Origin: Magnetospirillum aberrantis SpK
GTDB taxonomy: Bacteria; Pseudomonadota; Alphaproteobacteria; Rhodospirillales; Magnetospirillaceae
DNA: 64,000 bases
Direction: 5' to 3'
Assembly: GCF_011022235.1 (NCBI RefSeq)
Contig: NZ_JAAIYP010000047.1
Span: forward strand, 62,001 to 126,000
The notes beneath the pieces are model-generated. The model saw only the letters and a program-made list of their open reading frames with translations. It did no database searches and was not told the origin of the DNA. A program made the position numbers and the translations under genes. Each line of letters begins with the position of its first letter. The first letter of the stretch is position 1. Below, piece after piece: positions 18,895-26,532 of this stretch.

Positions 18895-19614
18895 ATGACA
18901 TCCCGCCCCGCCATCGGCGTCACCCTCGATTGCGAGGACGCCGGCGGATATTCCGCCTTTCCCTGGTATGCGCTCAGACGCAACTACGCCGACGCGGTGA
19001 CGGCGGCCGGCGGATTGCCGCTGGCCCTGCCGCACGAACCCGATCTGGCCGAAGCCTATCTTGAGCGGATCGACGGCCTGGTGCTGACCGGCGGCGCCTT
19101 CGACGTCGATCCCGCCCTGTTCGGCGCGGACGCCCGCCATCCGTCGGTGACGGTGAAAAGACGCCGCACCCAATTCGAACTGGCGGTCCTGAGGGGCGCG
19201 TTGCAGCGCGACCTGCCGGTCCTGGGCATTTGCGGCGGCATGCAATTGCTGAACGTCGTCTTGGGCGGAACCCTGATCCAGCACATCCCCGACGCGGTCC
19301 CAGACGCGCTTGCCCACGAACAGCCCACCCCGCGCGACCGCCCCGGCCACGACGTGGCGCTGGTTCCCGGAACCCACCTGTCGCGGCTGGCTGGGTGCTT
19401 GCGCCTGAAGGTCAACAGCAGCCATCATCAGGCGATCGCGCAATTGGGCGACGGCTGCGTGGCCAACGCCCACGCCCCCGACGGCGTGGTCGAAGGCATC
19501 GAGGTCCCGGCCAGAACGTTCTGTATCGGCGTGCAATGGCACCCGGAATTCCACGTCAGTACGGCGGATGCCGCGCTGTTCACCGCTTTCATCGAGGCCT
19601 GCCGCCATGACTGA
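18895..19614 (+). CDS. class I glutamine amidotransferase-like hydrolase (PuuD-type)
   Basis: A 239-residue protein of the gamma-glutamyl-gamma-aminobutyrate hydrolase family. The nucleophile Cys lies in GICGGMQLLNVVLGG (about residue 112), and the His/Glu pair in GVQWHPEF. SSHHQAI is also family-typical. In puu-type putrescine breakdown this enzyme releases GABA, but no other puu gene is nearby, so the substrate may differ. AGAGGA precedes the ATG. The stop overlaps the rluB start by 8 bp. Confidence 0.88.
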   Translation: MTSRPAIGVTLDCEDAGGYSAFPWYALRRNYADAVTAAGGLPLALPHEPDLAEAYLERIDGLVLTGGAFDVDPALFGADARHPSVTVKRRRTQFELAVLRGALQRDLPVLGICGGMQLLNVVLGGTLIQHIPDAVPDALAHEQPTPRDRPGHDVALVPGTHLSRLAGCLRLKVNSSHHQAIAQLGDGCVANAHAPDGVVEGIEVPARTFCIGVQWHPEFHVSTADAALFTAFIEACRHD

Positions 19615-20515
19615 AGAAAAAACCGCCGAAAAAGGTGCCCCCGAAAAAGGTGAACGCATCGCCAAGCGTCTGGCCCGTGCCGGATTGTGTTCGCGCCGCG
19701 ACGCCGAGCGCTGGATCGCCGAGGGCCGGGTCAAGGTCAACGGCCGCACGCTCGACACCCCGGCCTGCGTGGTCCAGGCCAACGACCTGATCGTGGTGGA
19801 CGGCAAACCCATCGCCGAACCGGAACGCACCCGCGTCTGGCGCTATCACAAGCCCGCCGGGCTGATGACCACCCACAAGGACCCGGAAGGGCGCCCCACC
19901 GTGTTCGAACGCCTGCCCGAGGGCATGCCGCGCGTCATCTCGGTGGGACGGCTGGATTATGCGTCCGAGGGGTTGCTGTTGCTCACCAACGATGGCGAAC
20001 TGGCGCGCAAGTTGGAACTGCCCAGCAATTCGTGGATCCGCCGGTATCGCGTGCGCGTGCATGGCGAGGTCGATCCCGAACGTCTGCTGGAACTGGAAAA
20101 GGGCATCACCATCGACGGCGTGCGCTATGGTTCGATCAAGGCCCTTCTGGATCGCCAGAAAGGCGCCAACGCCTGGGTCACCGTCTCGATCCGCGAAGGC
20201 AAGAACCGCGAGGTCCGCCGGGTGTTCGAACACCTGGGCTGGCCGGTGCTGCGACTGATCCGTGTCGCCTATGGCCCATTCCAGTTGGGCAGCCTTGAGG
20301 AAGGCGCGGCCGAGGAAGTGCCGGCCAAGGTGTTCAAGGAGCAATTGGGCCTGGAACAGGGCAAATGGGCCAAGGTCCAGGCCGACGAGCATCCCGAACT
20401 GCCCCACGCCCCCGGTGCCCGCAAGGGCGGCCGCACCCGCACCGAAGGCGGCAAGGACCGCCCCTTCGCCGAAGAGAAGAGGGGGCCCCGTGCGGATCGT
20501 CGGCGGAAGCCATAA
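19607..20515 (+). CDS. rluB: 23S rRNA pseudouridine synthase B-type (RsuA/RluB family)
   Basis: A 302-residue enzyme. The N-terminal S4 RNA-binding domain (about 17-65) begins RIAKRLARAGLCSRRDAE. The catalytic domain has GRLDYASEGLLLLTNDG with the catalytic Asp, then REGKNREVRRVFEHLG. A basic C-terminal tail (from about 270; GGRTRTEGGKD) follows, common in alphaproteobacterial RluB. RluE/RluF or RsuA are alternatives within the family. Confidence 0.88.
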   Translation: MTEEKTAEKGAPEKGERIAKRLARAGLCSRRDAERWIAEGRVKVNGRTLDTPACVVQANDLIVVDGKPIAEPERTRVWRYHKPAGLMTTHKDPEGRPTVFERLPEGMPRVISVGRLDYASEGLLLLTNDGELARKLELPSNSWIRRYRVRVHGEVDPERLLELEKGITIDGVRYGSIKALLDRQKGANAWVTVSIREGKNREVRRVFEHLGWPVLRLIRVAYGPFQLGSLEEGAAEEVPAKVFKEQLGLEQGKWAKVQADEHPELPHAPGARKGGRTRTEGGKDRPFAEEKRGPRADRRRKP

Positions 20516-21053
20516 GGGCCGGCGGCTGACCGCACCCGACGGCCGGGTGACCCGGCCGACCTCGGACCGCGCCCGCGAATCGCTGTTCAACATCCTGGCC
20601 CATTCCGCCCTGGTGGAGTTGGAGGGCGCCTGCGTCCTGGACGCTTTCGCCGGGTCCGGGGCGCTGGGGCTCGAGGCGTTGTCGCGCGGCGCCGGCCATG
20701 TCTGGTTCCTGGAAAAGCACCCATCCGCCCTGGCGGCCATCAAGGCCAATGTCGCCGAATTGCGTGAGGAGGCGCGCGCCACCATCCTCCGCGCCGACGC
20801 CACCAAGCCGCCGCCGGCGATCCACCCCTGCAATCTGGTGCTGTTGGACGCGCCTTACGACAAGAACCTGTCCACCCCCTGTCTTGCCGCCCTGGCGGCC
20901 AAGGGCTGGCTGGCGCCCGCGGCGCTGGCGGTGGTCGAGGTGGCGGCACGGGAGAGCCTGTCGCTGCCCGAGGGTTTCGCCCTCGAGGATGAACGCACCT
21001 ATGGCGCGGCCAGGGTGGCGTTCATGGTGTACCAGCCCAAGACCGCCGCCTGA
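20490..21053 (+). CDS. rsmD: 16S rRNA (guanine966-N2)-methyltransferase
   Basis: A 187-residue SAM-dependent methyltransferase. It starts MRIVGGSHKGRRL, the usual RsmD opening, followed by RPTSDRARESLFNIL. SAM motif I is VLDAFAGSGALGLEALSRG. The catalytic tetrad, usually DPPY, reads DAPY (LLLDAPYDK). The start is GTG 20490, overlapping the end of rluB by 26 bp; the rluB-rsmD pairing is common. Confidence 0.92.
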   Translation: MRIVGGSHKGRRLTAPDGRVTRPTSDRARESLFNILAHSALVELEGACVLDAFAGSGALGLEALSRGAGHVWFLEKHPSALAAIKANVAELREEARATILRADATKPPPAIHPCNLVLLDAPYDKNLSTPCLAALAAKGWLAPAALAVVEVAARESLSLPEGFALEDERTYGAARVAFMVYQPKTAA

Positions 21054-21387
21054 GGCGAAAACACGACACGCCGTTCATTGTTGGCATGAAACGCCGGATT
21101 CCAGGCTCTTTTGACGCCTGCGGCTCGCCATGCCCATGGCATCCCGTAAAAGGGGAATTGTATACAGAATTATGCATTCATAAGATCGAATATACTTTTG
21201 TCGATATTCGCTAAAATTGTATTTGACTATCGGTTAAACACCCTATACATATTCGCCCAGCCACCGACGATCCCCGAAGAATCGGGCTATCGGGCTGAAC
21301 CAACAACGATTTGAAGAGTGTGCACCGGCAGGGAAAGTCTGCTCGGGCCAGTGCTTTTGCATCCAACGTTACGCACAGGAGTGCGCA
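21054..21387 (+). promoter_or_regulatory. AT-rich intergenic region with a possible sigma-70 promoter for the Dlt-like cluster
   Basis: No gene is seen in these 334 bp. Bases 21155-21255 are much more AT-rich than the surroundings. TTGACT (21223-21228) and TATACA (21244-21249), 15 bp apart, form a possible promoter. A strong AGGAG ribosome-binding site precedes the ATG at 21388. The AT-rich segment may also bind regulators. Confidence 0.45.
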
Positions 21388-22479
21388 ATGAACGCCCCCT
21401 ATTTTGGTACTCATCCCGCCGGCAAGGCACTGACCGGCTTCTTCGCGACCGCGCTGCGGTCGCGCGTGGTGGTGGCGACCGCAATCGCCACCGTGGCGGC
21501 GCTGACCGCCGCCGCCGCGATAACCATCGATTCCCGCTACCTCGCTCAAGGCGCCGGCACGGCCTTTTGGCCGCGCAACGCCATCGACGACTACGCTTTC
21601 GCCTCGACCGCCGCCCAGCGCGTCGGCGCCATCGCCCAGGGTCGCCCGACCATGGTGCTGGTTGGCACCGCCGCCATGCGCGAGGGACTGCTTCCGGCCG
21701 GCGACATCGAACACCGCCTTCGTCAGCGGCTGGGCCGCGAGATGCCGGTGGTCAACCTGTCCACCGGCGGCCAATCGCCGCTGGAAGCCGCCGGCCTGAT
21801 TTTCGAGGCGGCGCCCCAGGCCAAGGGCACCTTGGTCCTGGCGGTCAGCCCGTCGCGCATGTCCGCCTCGGGCGGCGAGTTGCAGAAACTGCTCGACCAC
21901 CCCCGCCTGGCCTTCATGAACGACGGCATCCGCCGCGAGGCCGAGGCCCTGGGCCTCAAGGTGCCGGCACAGCGCGGCGTCTACCTGCTGGACAACCTGC
22001 AATTCTATGTGGTGCGCGCCCCCAGCTTCGTCGCCAATCTGCTGACCGGCACCAAACCGGTCAACGACGAGCAGACCTATCTCGGACGCGGCCACCAGGA
22101 CGCCGAGGAATGGGACAAGGACACCCGCATCCTGGCCCAGCGCCTGTCCGGCTACGACCGCAACTTCACGGCCAACATCGCGCCTTACCGCCGCATCGTG
22201 CGCTGGATCAAGGACAACCACCTGCCGTGGAACGTGGTGTTGCTGGAAATCCCGCTGAACCCGCGCGCCCTGGCCGAGGCCACCGGCCCGGACTTCTATC
22301 CCGCCCACATCGCCAACATGCGCAAGTTCTGCGCCGAGGAAGGCTGCACCTACGTCAACAGCAACCCCCGCAAGCTGTTGGCCGAGGAACATTTCTTCGA
22401 CTGGTCGCATCTGTCGTCGCAGCGCGGCAAGGAGATCTTCACCGACGCCTTCCTGGACGACATCGCGGAGACATTGTGA
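21388..22479 (+). CDS. DltD/AlgJ-like membrane-anchored acyl-transfer protein of a Dlt-like cluster
   Basis: A 363-residue protein with one N-terminal membrane anchor (about 27-47) and a periplasmic SGNH-like domain. Block I reads VLVGTAAMREGLL (89-101) where DltD-like proteins have GSS; the nucleophile position is Thr94/Ala95. A second block, NLSTGGQSPLEAAG, resembles the DltD GGxQSL region. The C-terminal Asp-His pair is D338 and H341 in DWSHLS. In Dlt and alginate systems this partner takes the acyl group from the MBOAT route and passes it to an envelope polymer. It is translationally coupled to the microprotein gene (TGATG). The loss of the canonical Ser makes the exact chemistry unclear. 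Confidence 0.75.
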   Translation: MNAPYFGTHPAGKALTGFFATALRSRVVVATAIATVAALTAAAAITIDSRYLAQGAGTAFWPRNAIDDYAFASTAAQRVGAIAQGRPTMVLVGTAAMREGLLPAGDIEHRLRQRLGREMPVVNLSTGGQSPLEAAGLIFEAAPQAKGTLVLAVSPSRMSASGGELQKLLDHPRLAFMNDGIRREAEALGLKVPAQRGVYLLDNLQFYVVRAPSFVANLLTGTKPVNDEQTYLGRGHQDAEEWDKDTRILAQRLSGYDRNFTANIAPYRRIVRWIKDNHLPWNVVLLEIPLNPRALAEATGPDFYPAHIANMRKFCAEEGCTYVNSNPRKLLAEEHFFDWSHLSSQRGKEIFTDAFLDDIAETL

Positions 22480-22598
22480 TGACCACCTTCAAGCACTTCC
22501 TGACCGGTCTTGCCCTGGGTGGGGCCGTGTTCCTCTCCGCCGCCGCCATGCTGACGCTGAGCTCGGGCGCCGCCATCTTCAAGTATCAGGGGTTCTAG
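22479..22598 (+). CDS. DltX-like 39-residue membrane microprotein with C-terminal FxYxxF motif
   Basis: This small gene begins at ATG 22479, inside the TGATG overlap with the DltD-like gene, and stops at TAG 22596-22598, four bases before the MBOAT ATG. It encodes 39 residues: a short basic start (MTTFKHF), one membrane segment (about 8-27) and the C-terminus AAIFKYQGF. The last six residues FKYQGF match the FxYxxF acyl-shuttle hexapeptide of DltX, whose Tyr carries the acyl group between DltB and DltD in Gram-positive bacteria. N-in topology from the Lys/His start places the motif in the periplasm. Position, coupling and motif together make a shuttle role likely. Confidence 0.85.
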   Translation: MTTFKHFLTGLALGGAVFLSAAAMLTLSSGAAIFKYQGF

Positions 22599-22602
22599 AC
22601 CC

Positions 22603-23772
22603 ATGTTCGCCTCTCTCACCTTCTGGGGGCTGGTGCCCCTGTTCGCCGGCGCCAACCTGCGCCTGGGCTCGCAAGTCCGCGCCCTGGTCCTGGCCGCGCT
22701 GTCGCTGGCGCTGATCCTTTATCTCAACCCGCTGGGCGGCACCTGGCTGGCCGCCCTGGTGGTCGCCGTCCATCTGGTGCTCCAGGGGGCCGAACGCCTT
22801 GACGGCCGGGCCCGCAAGACGCTGATCTGGGCCGCGGTGGCGGCGATCGTCGTCAACCTGGCGCTGTTCAAGTATCTGCCGACCGGCGGCGACGGCTGGG
22901 TGGCCACCATCGGTTTCCCCCTGGGCATCAGCTTCCTGTCGTTCCGGCTGATCCACGTCCTGGTGGAATTCGACCGCGGCATGCTGCCGAAGATGACCGC
23001 CGCGGAATACTTCCTGTACGCCTTTTTCTTCCCCATCTGGATCGCCGGCCCCATCGAGCGCGTCGATCACTTCCTGAAGGGCCGGGCCGAACATGTCGGC
23101 GCCGACGACCTGACCATGGGCGCCAACCGGGTGCTGTGGGGATTGGTCAAGGTGTTCTTCATCTCCAAGACCCTGTTGCCGACCCTTTACGGCCTGGGCC
23201 AGACCCCGGACGCGGTGGCGGTCGGCGTCGACAGCCTGGGCGTGATCGACACCTGGCGCTATCTGCTGGTCACCTATCTGATCCTTTATTGCGACTTCTC
23301 GGGCTATTCCGACCTGGCCATCGGCCTGTCGCGGCTGTTCGGGTTCAAGATCGTCGAGAACTTCGCCTTCCCGTTCCTGGCCACCAACATGTCCGATTAC
23401 TGGCGGCGCTGGCACATCAGCCTGGCCCAATGGTGCCAATCCTACGTCTACATGCCGGTGCTGGCCCGCACCCGGCGGCCCAACGTGGCGCTGTTCTCGT
23501 CCTTCTTCGTGATGGGCGTGTGGCACGCCGCCAGCCCGCACTGGATCCTGTGGGGCATGTGGCACGCGCTCGGCGTCACGATCTACCGCTATTGGGACCG
23601 CTTCCGGCGCCAGCAGTTGAAGTTCGTCGACACCACCCACCGGGGTTACGTGCTGGCGGCCAACGCCCTGACCCTGGCCTGGGTGCTGTGCACCGGCGCC
23701 TTCACCAGCCTGCACGGACTGGCCCCCATCTCCACCTCTTTCGCCCTTCTCGGCAAGGCCATCGGCCTCTAA
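22603..23772 (+). CDS. DltB-like membrane-bound O-acyltransferase (MBOAT)
   Basis: A 389-residue polytopic membrane protein. The MBOAT signatures are clear: DFSGYSDLAIGLSRLFG (231-247), NMSDYWRRWHISL (262-274, with H271) and MGVWHAASPHWILWG (304-318, with the invariant H308). MBOATs of this clade move an acyl group from a cytoplasmic carrier protein through the membrane to an outer acceptor. Its C-terminus ends LLGKAIGL and lacks the FxYxxF shuttle that is fused to many Gram-negative MBOATs, so the neighbouring microprotein probably supplies it. The adenylating enzyme and carrier genes follow directly. Confidence 0.93.
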   Translation: MFASLTFWGLVPLFAGANLRLGSQVRALVLAALSLALILYLNPLGGTWLAALVVAVHLVLQGAERLDGRARKTLIWAAVAAIVVNLALFKYLPTGGDGWVATIGFPLGISFLSFRLIHVLVEFDRGMLPKMTAAEYFLYAFFFPIWIAGPIERVDHFLKGRAEHVGADDLTMGANRVLWGLVKVFFISKTLLPTLYGLGQTPDAVAVGVDSLGVIDTWRYLLVTYLILYCDFSGYSDLAIGLSRLFGFKIVENFAFPFLATNMSDYWRRWHISLAQWCQSYVYMPVLARTRRPNVALFSSFFVMGVWHAASPHWILWGMWHALGVTIYRYWDRFRRQQLKFVDTTHRGYVLAANALTLAWVLCTGAFTSLHGLAPISTSFALLGKAIGL

Positions 23773-23796
23773 GCCCTACGACGGAGAATTCCCCCC

Positions 23797-25368
23797 ATGT
23801 CTTCGCGTAATCTCTATGAAGTGCTGGCCGAGACGGCCTCGCTGCATCCCCACGCCCCGGCCGTCGAGCACGGCCAGACCGTCGTCACCTACGCCCAGAT
23901 GCTGTCCCAGGTGAACGACCTGCGCGACAAACTGCTGGCCCGCGGCGTCCAGCCCGGCGACCGGGTGGCGGTGATGGTCGGCCGCGACGTCCACGAACCG
24001 GCGCTGTTGTTCGCGCTGTCGGCCTGCCGCGCGGTGTTCGCCTCGCTCAACCGATTGTGGAAGCCGGCCCAGGTGGCCTATGCCCTGCGTTATCTGCGTC
24101 CCGCGTTCTTCGTCACCGGCAAGACCATGGCGGCACAGATGACCGCGTGCGGCGACTATGTCGCCCCGCCCGGCGGCGTCGTGGTCATGGAAGACCTGTT
24201 GCAGATCGCCCCGCCGTCGATCCGGGTGACGCCGCCGACACCGTCGGTACTGGACCTGGGCGCCATCATCTTCACCTCGGGATCGTCGGGCCAGCCCAAG
24301 GGCGTGATGCATTCCAACGCCAGCCTGCTGCGCTGGACCGAAAGCACCGTGCGCTATCTCGGCAACCGTCCCGGCGACCGGGTGCTGGCGATCCTGCCCC
24401 TGGCCTTCGGCTATGGTCTCAACCAGCTTTTGTCCATGGTCCATTGCGGCGGCTGCTACCGCATCTCGCAATCGGTGCTGATGGGCGACGTCATCCGTGA
24501 ACTGGCCCAGCATTCCGTCACCGGACTGGCCGGTATTCCCAATTTCTGGCGCGATTTCACCCGTGCCCTGCCGGGCGTGGGCATCGCGTCCAGCGAATTC
24601 AGCCTGCGCTACGTCACCAACGCCGGCGGCCATTGCCCCTCCAGCGTGCTGGCCGAGGTTCGCGCCCAGATCGAACAGACCGACGTCTACCTGATGTACG
24701 GCACCACCGAGACCTTGCGCTCGGCCTATCTGCCGCCGCATCTGTTCGAGTCCAAGATGGGCGCCATCGGCGTCGCCGTGCCGGGAGCCCAGGTGCTGTT
24801 GGTCGGCGCCGACGGCTTGCCGTGCCGGCCGGGCGAGGTGGGCGAGATCGTCCATCGCGGCCCCACCGTCGCCCAGGGATATTTCGGCGCGCCGCCCGAG
24901 ACGCCGTGCGACCGTTTCCGCCCGGCGCCCGAATGGCTGCCCGACGTGCAGGCCGGCGAAAAGGTGTGCTTCACCGGCGATCTGGCCCGCCAGGACAACG
25001 ACGGCATCTTGTGGTTCGAAAGCCGCCGCGACCGCCAGCTCAAGATCAACGGCTTCCGCATCAGCCCGACCGAGATCGAGGACGTCACCAAGCAATTGCC
25101 ATTCGTCGACGATGCGGTGGCGGTGTGCGTCAAGTCCGACGACAAGCCCGAGGCCATCCATCTGGCGGTGGCTCTGCGCGACGACGCGCAAAGCCTGAGC
25201 GAGGACGAGGTCACCCGTTTCCTGCGCTCGCGCGTCGCCAACTACATGGTGCCGGCCAAGGTGCATTACTGGCCCGATGCGTTCCCCCGCACCGCCAACG
25301 GCAAGACCGATTACGGCACCATCCAGCGCCTGCTGAACCTCGACCATCCCTTGAAACAATCCGCCTGA
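23797..25368 (+). CDS. DltA-like adenylate-forming acyl/aminoacyl ligase
   Basis: A 523-residue enzyme of the ANL superfamily. Core motifs are present in order: FTSGSSGQPKGV (A3, 159-170), YGTTETLRS (A5), FTGDLARQD (A7), LKINGFRISPTEIE (A8) and K503 in ANGKTDYG (A10). It should activate a carboxylic or amino acid as the adenylate and load it on the downstream carrier protein. Length agrees with DltA (about 500-520), but acyl-CoA ligases of exopolysaccharide clusters look similar. The substrate, D-alanine or another acid, cannot be decided by reading. It lies 24 bp after the MBOAT gene. Confidence 0.88.
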   Translation: MSSRNLYEVLAETASLHPHAPAVEHGQTVVTYAQMLSQVNDLRDKLLARGVQPGDRVAVMVGRDVHEPALLFALSACRAVFASLNRLWKPAQVAYALRYLRPAFFVTGKTMAAQMTACGDYVAPPGGVVVMEDLLQIAPPSIRVTPPTPSVLDLGAIIFTSGSSGQPKGVMHSNASLLRWTESTVRYLGNRPGDRVLAILPLAFGYGLNQLLSMVHCGGCYRISQSVLMGDVIRELAQHSVTGLAGIPNFWRDFTRALPGVGIASSEFSLRYVTNAGGHCPSSVLAEVRAQIEQTDVYLMYGTTETLRSAYLPPHLFESKMGAIGVAVPGAQVLLVGADGLPCRPGEVGEIVHRGPTVAQGYFGAPPETPCDRFRPAPEWLPDVQAGEKVCFTGDLARQDNDGILWFESRRDRQLKINGFRISPTEIEDVTKQLPFVDDAVAVCVKSDDKPEAIHLAVALRDDAQSLSEDEVTRFLRSRVANYMVPAKVHYWPDAFPRTANGKTDYGTIQRLLNLDHPLKQSA

Positions 25369-25385
25369 ACAAGGAGACCCAGACC

Positions 25386-25637
25386 ATGAGCCTTTCCCGT
25401 GATTCCCTGATCGCCCTGATCCAGGAGCTGACTCCGGTTCCCGGCCTCGACTCCGACACCATCGCCGCCAGCGAGGAATTGCTGACCGGCGGCATGATCG
25501 ACAGCCTGGGCCTGATGCAGATCATCGAGGCCATCGAGCGCGCCCTGGGCAAGTCGGTGCCGCCCGGCGCCATCTCCATCGACAACTTCAACTCGCTGAC
25601 CGCCATCGAGGCGCTTCAGGCCAAGCTGGCGGCCTAA
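25386..25637 (+). CDS. DltC-like acyl/peptidyl carrier protein
   Basis: An 83-residue acidic four-helix carrier. The phosphopantetheine site is S40 in GGMIDSLGLMQIIEAIE, with the DSL core intact. Length matches DltC (about 78-81). AAGGAG lies 10 bases before the ATG. It lies 17 bp after the ligase gene and is followed by a terminator, so it closes the cluster. It should hold the acyl group activated by the ligase and present it to the MBOAT. Confidence 0.9.
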   Translation: MSLSRDSLIALIQELTPVPGLDSDTIAASEELLTGGMIDSLGLMQIIEAIERALGKSVPPGAISIDNFNSLTAIEALQAKLAA

Positions 25638-25666
25638 TACATGGCGTTCCGGCCATGACGTTTCCG

Positions 25667-25696
25667 GGGCGGCGGCATGCCCGCCGCCCATATTTT
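25667..25696 (+). terminator. hairpin terminator of the Dlt-like operon
   Basis: GGGCGGCGG (25667-25675) pairs exactly with CCGCCGCCC (25681-25689) around CATGC and is followed by ATATTTTCATC. Confidence 0.75.
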
Positions 25697-25752
25697 CATC
25701 ACTTCATAAAAATGATACCAATGTGGGCAGACGTTTTGACCGCGAGGCCCCC

Positions 25753-25986
25753 ATGCCGTTCTTCACCTACCATTGCTCAGGCTGCGACAGCGTGTTCGAG
25801 ACGCTGGTGCGCGGCGACGAAACCCCCGTCTGCCCGTCTTGCGGCAGCAGCGCGATGGAACGCCAGATGTCGGCCGCCACCGTCCACGGCAAGACCAAGG
25901 CGGCGATCGGCGCCGCCCGCTCACAGGCGGCACGCGAAGGCCACTTCAGCAACTACAGCAAGTCGGAACTGCGCGGAAAATTGTGA
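25753..25986 (+). CDS. FmdB-family zinc ribbon protein
   Basis: A 77-residue protein with a single zinc ribbon: CSGC at residues 8-11 and CPSC about 15 residues later, then a basic Ala/Ser-rich tail. The start MPFFTYHCSGC is typical of the FmdB putative regulator family. The role is unknown; such proteins may bind nucleic acid. It stands alone after the Dlt-like operon terminator. Confidence 0.85.
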   Translation: MPFFTYHCSGCDSVFETLVRGDETPVCPSCGSSAMERQMSAATVHGKTKAAIGAARSQAAREGHFSNYSKSELRGKL

Positions 25987-26076
25987 GCGCGGCGCAAGCC
26001 TGACCAACTTGTAAGAAGATTCAGCGACAGCGTTTACGCTAGGATGCCCCTTTGTGCGCGCCCCAAAGGTACCCCG

Positions 26077-26220
26077 ATGAGCGTCAAGAACGATTCCGCC
26101 TCCACCCCGCCCCGCATGGCCCCCCAGGCCAACCACAACCTGTCGTGGATCGCCATGGTGGCGATGGCCGCCATGTGTTTGGCGGTGCTGGTCTACGCCG
26201 CCTCGATCAACCTGGACTAG
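26077..26220 (+). CDS. 47-residue single-span membrane peptide
   Basis: A short frame from ATG 26077 to TAG 26218-26220. The first 20 residues are polar and Pro-rich (MSVKNDSASTPPRMAPQ). They are followed by one membrane segment (about 23-42; WIAMVAMAAMCLAVLVYAA) and a short tail SINLD. It lies 39 bp before the ferredoxin-like gene and may be co-transcribed. I do not recognise the family. Confidence 0.6.
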   Translation: MSVKNDSASTPPRMAPQANHNLSWIAMVAMAAMCLAVLVYAASINLD

Positions 26221-26259
26221 GGGCGGTTCCGGCTTCCCGGAACCGGTTCGGCCGTGCCC

Positions 26260-26532
26260 ATGCCGCCCACCCTTTTCGTCTGTACCCACCGCCGCCTGGG
26301 CGCGGCCTCGTGCGGCAGCAACGGCGGTGAGGAATTGTGCGATTCGCTGGCGGCCGAAGTCGCGGCGCGGGGTCTTGACTGGCGGGTACAAACCGTCGCC
26401 TGCCTGGGACGATGCAGCGAAGGCCCCAACATGCGCGCGGCGCCGGCCGGTCCCTTCATGAAGGGTTGCCGGCCCGAGGCCGCGCACGCGGTGGTGGAAC
26501 GATTGCTGGCCGAATGGCCGGTTAAAAGCTGA
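26260..26532 (+). CDS. thioredoxin-like [2Fe-2S] ferredoxin-type protein (DUF1636-like)
   Basis: A 90-residue protein with the cysteine spacing of thioredoxin-fold 2Fe-2S ferredoxins: C8 and C18 in the first part (VCTHRRLGAASCG), and CLGRC near residues 49-53 followed by SEGPNM. Related small metal-binding proteins are often found with metal or cobalamin uptake genes. A GTG two codons earlier (26254) is an alternative start. Its end overlaps the convergent TonB receptor-like gene by 11 bp. Confidence 0.8.
   Translation: MPPTLFVCTHRRLGAASCGSNGGEELCDSLAAEVAARGLDWRVQTVACLGRCSEGPNMRAAPAGPFMKGCRPEAAHAVVERLLAEWPVKS

Noticed and set aside
21388-23772. Naming the cluster as alginate acetylation (algI/algJ)
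   Set aside because: Alginate systems do not carry a dedicated adenylating ligase, a carrier protein and a DltX-like microprotein, and no alginate genes are nearby.
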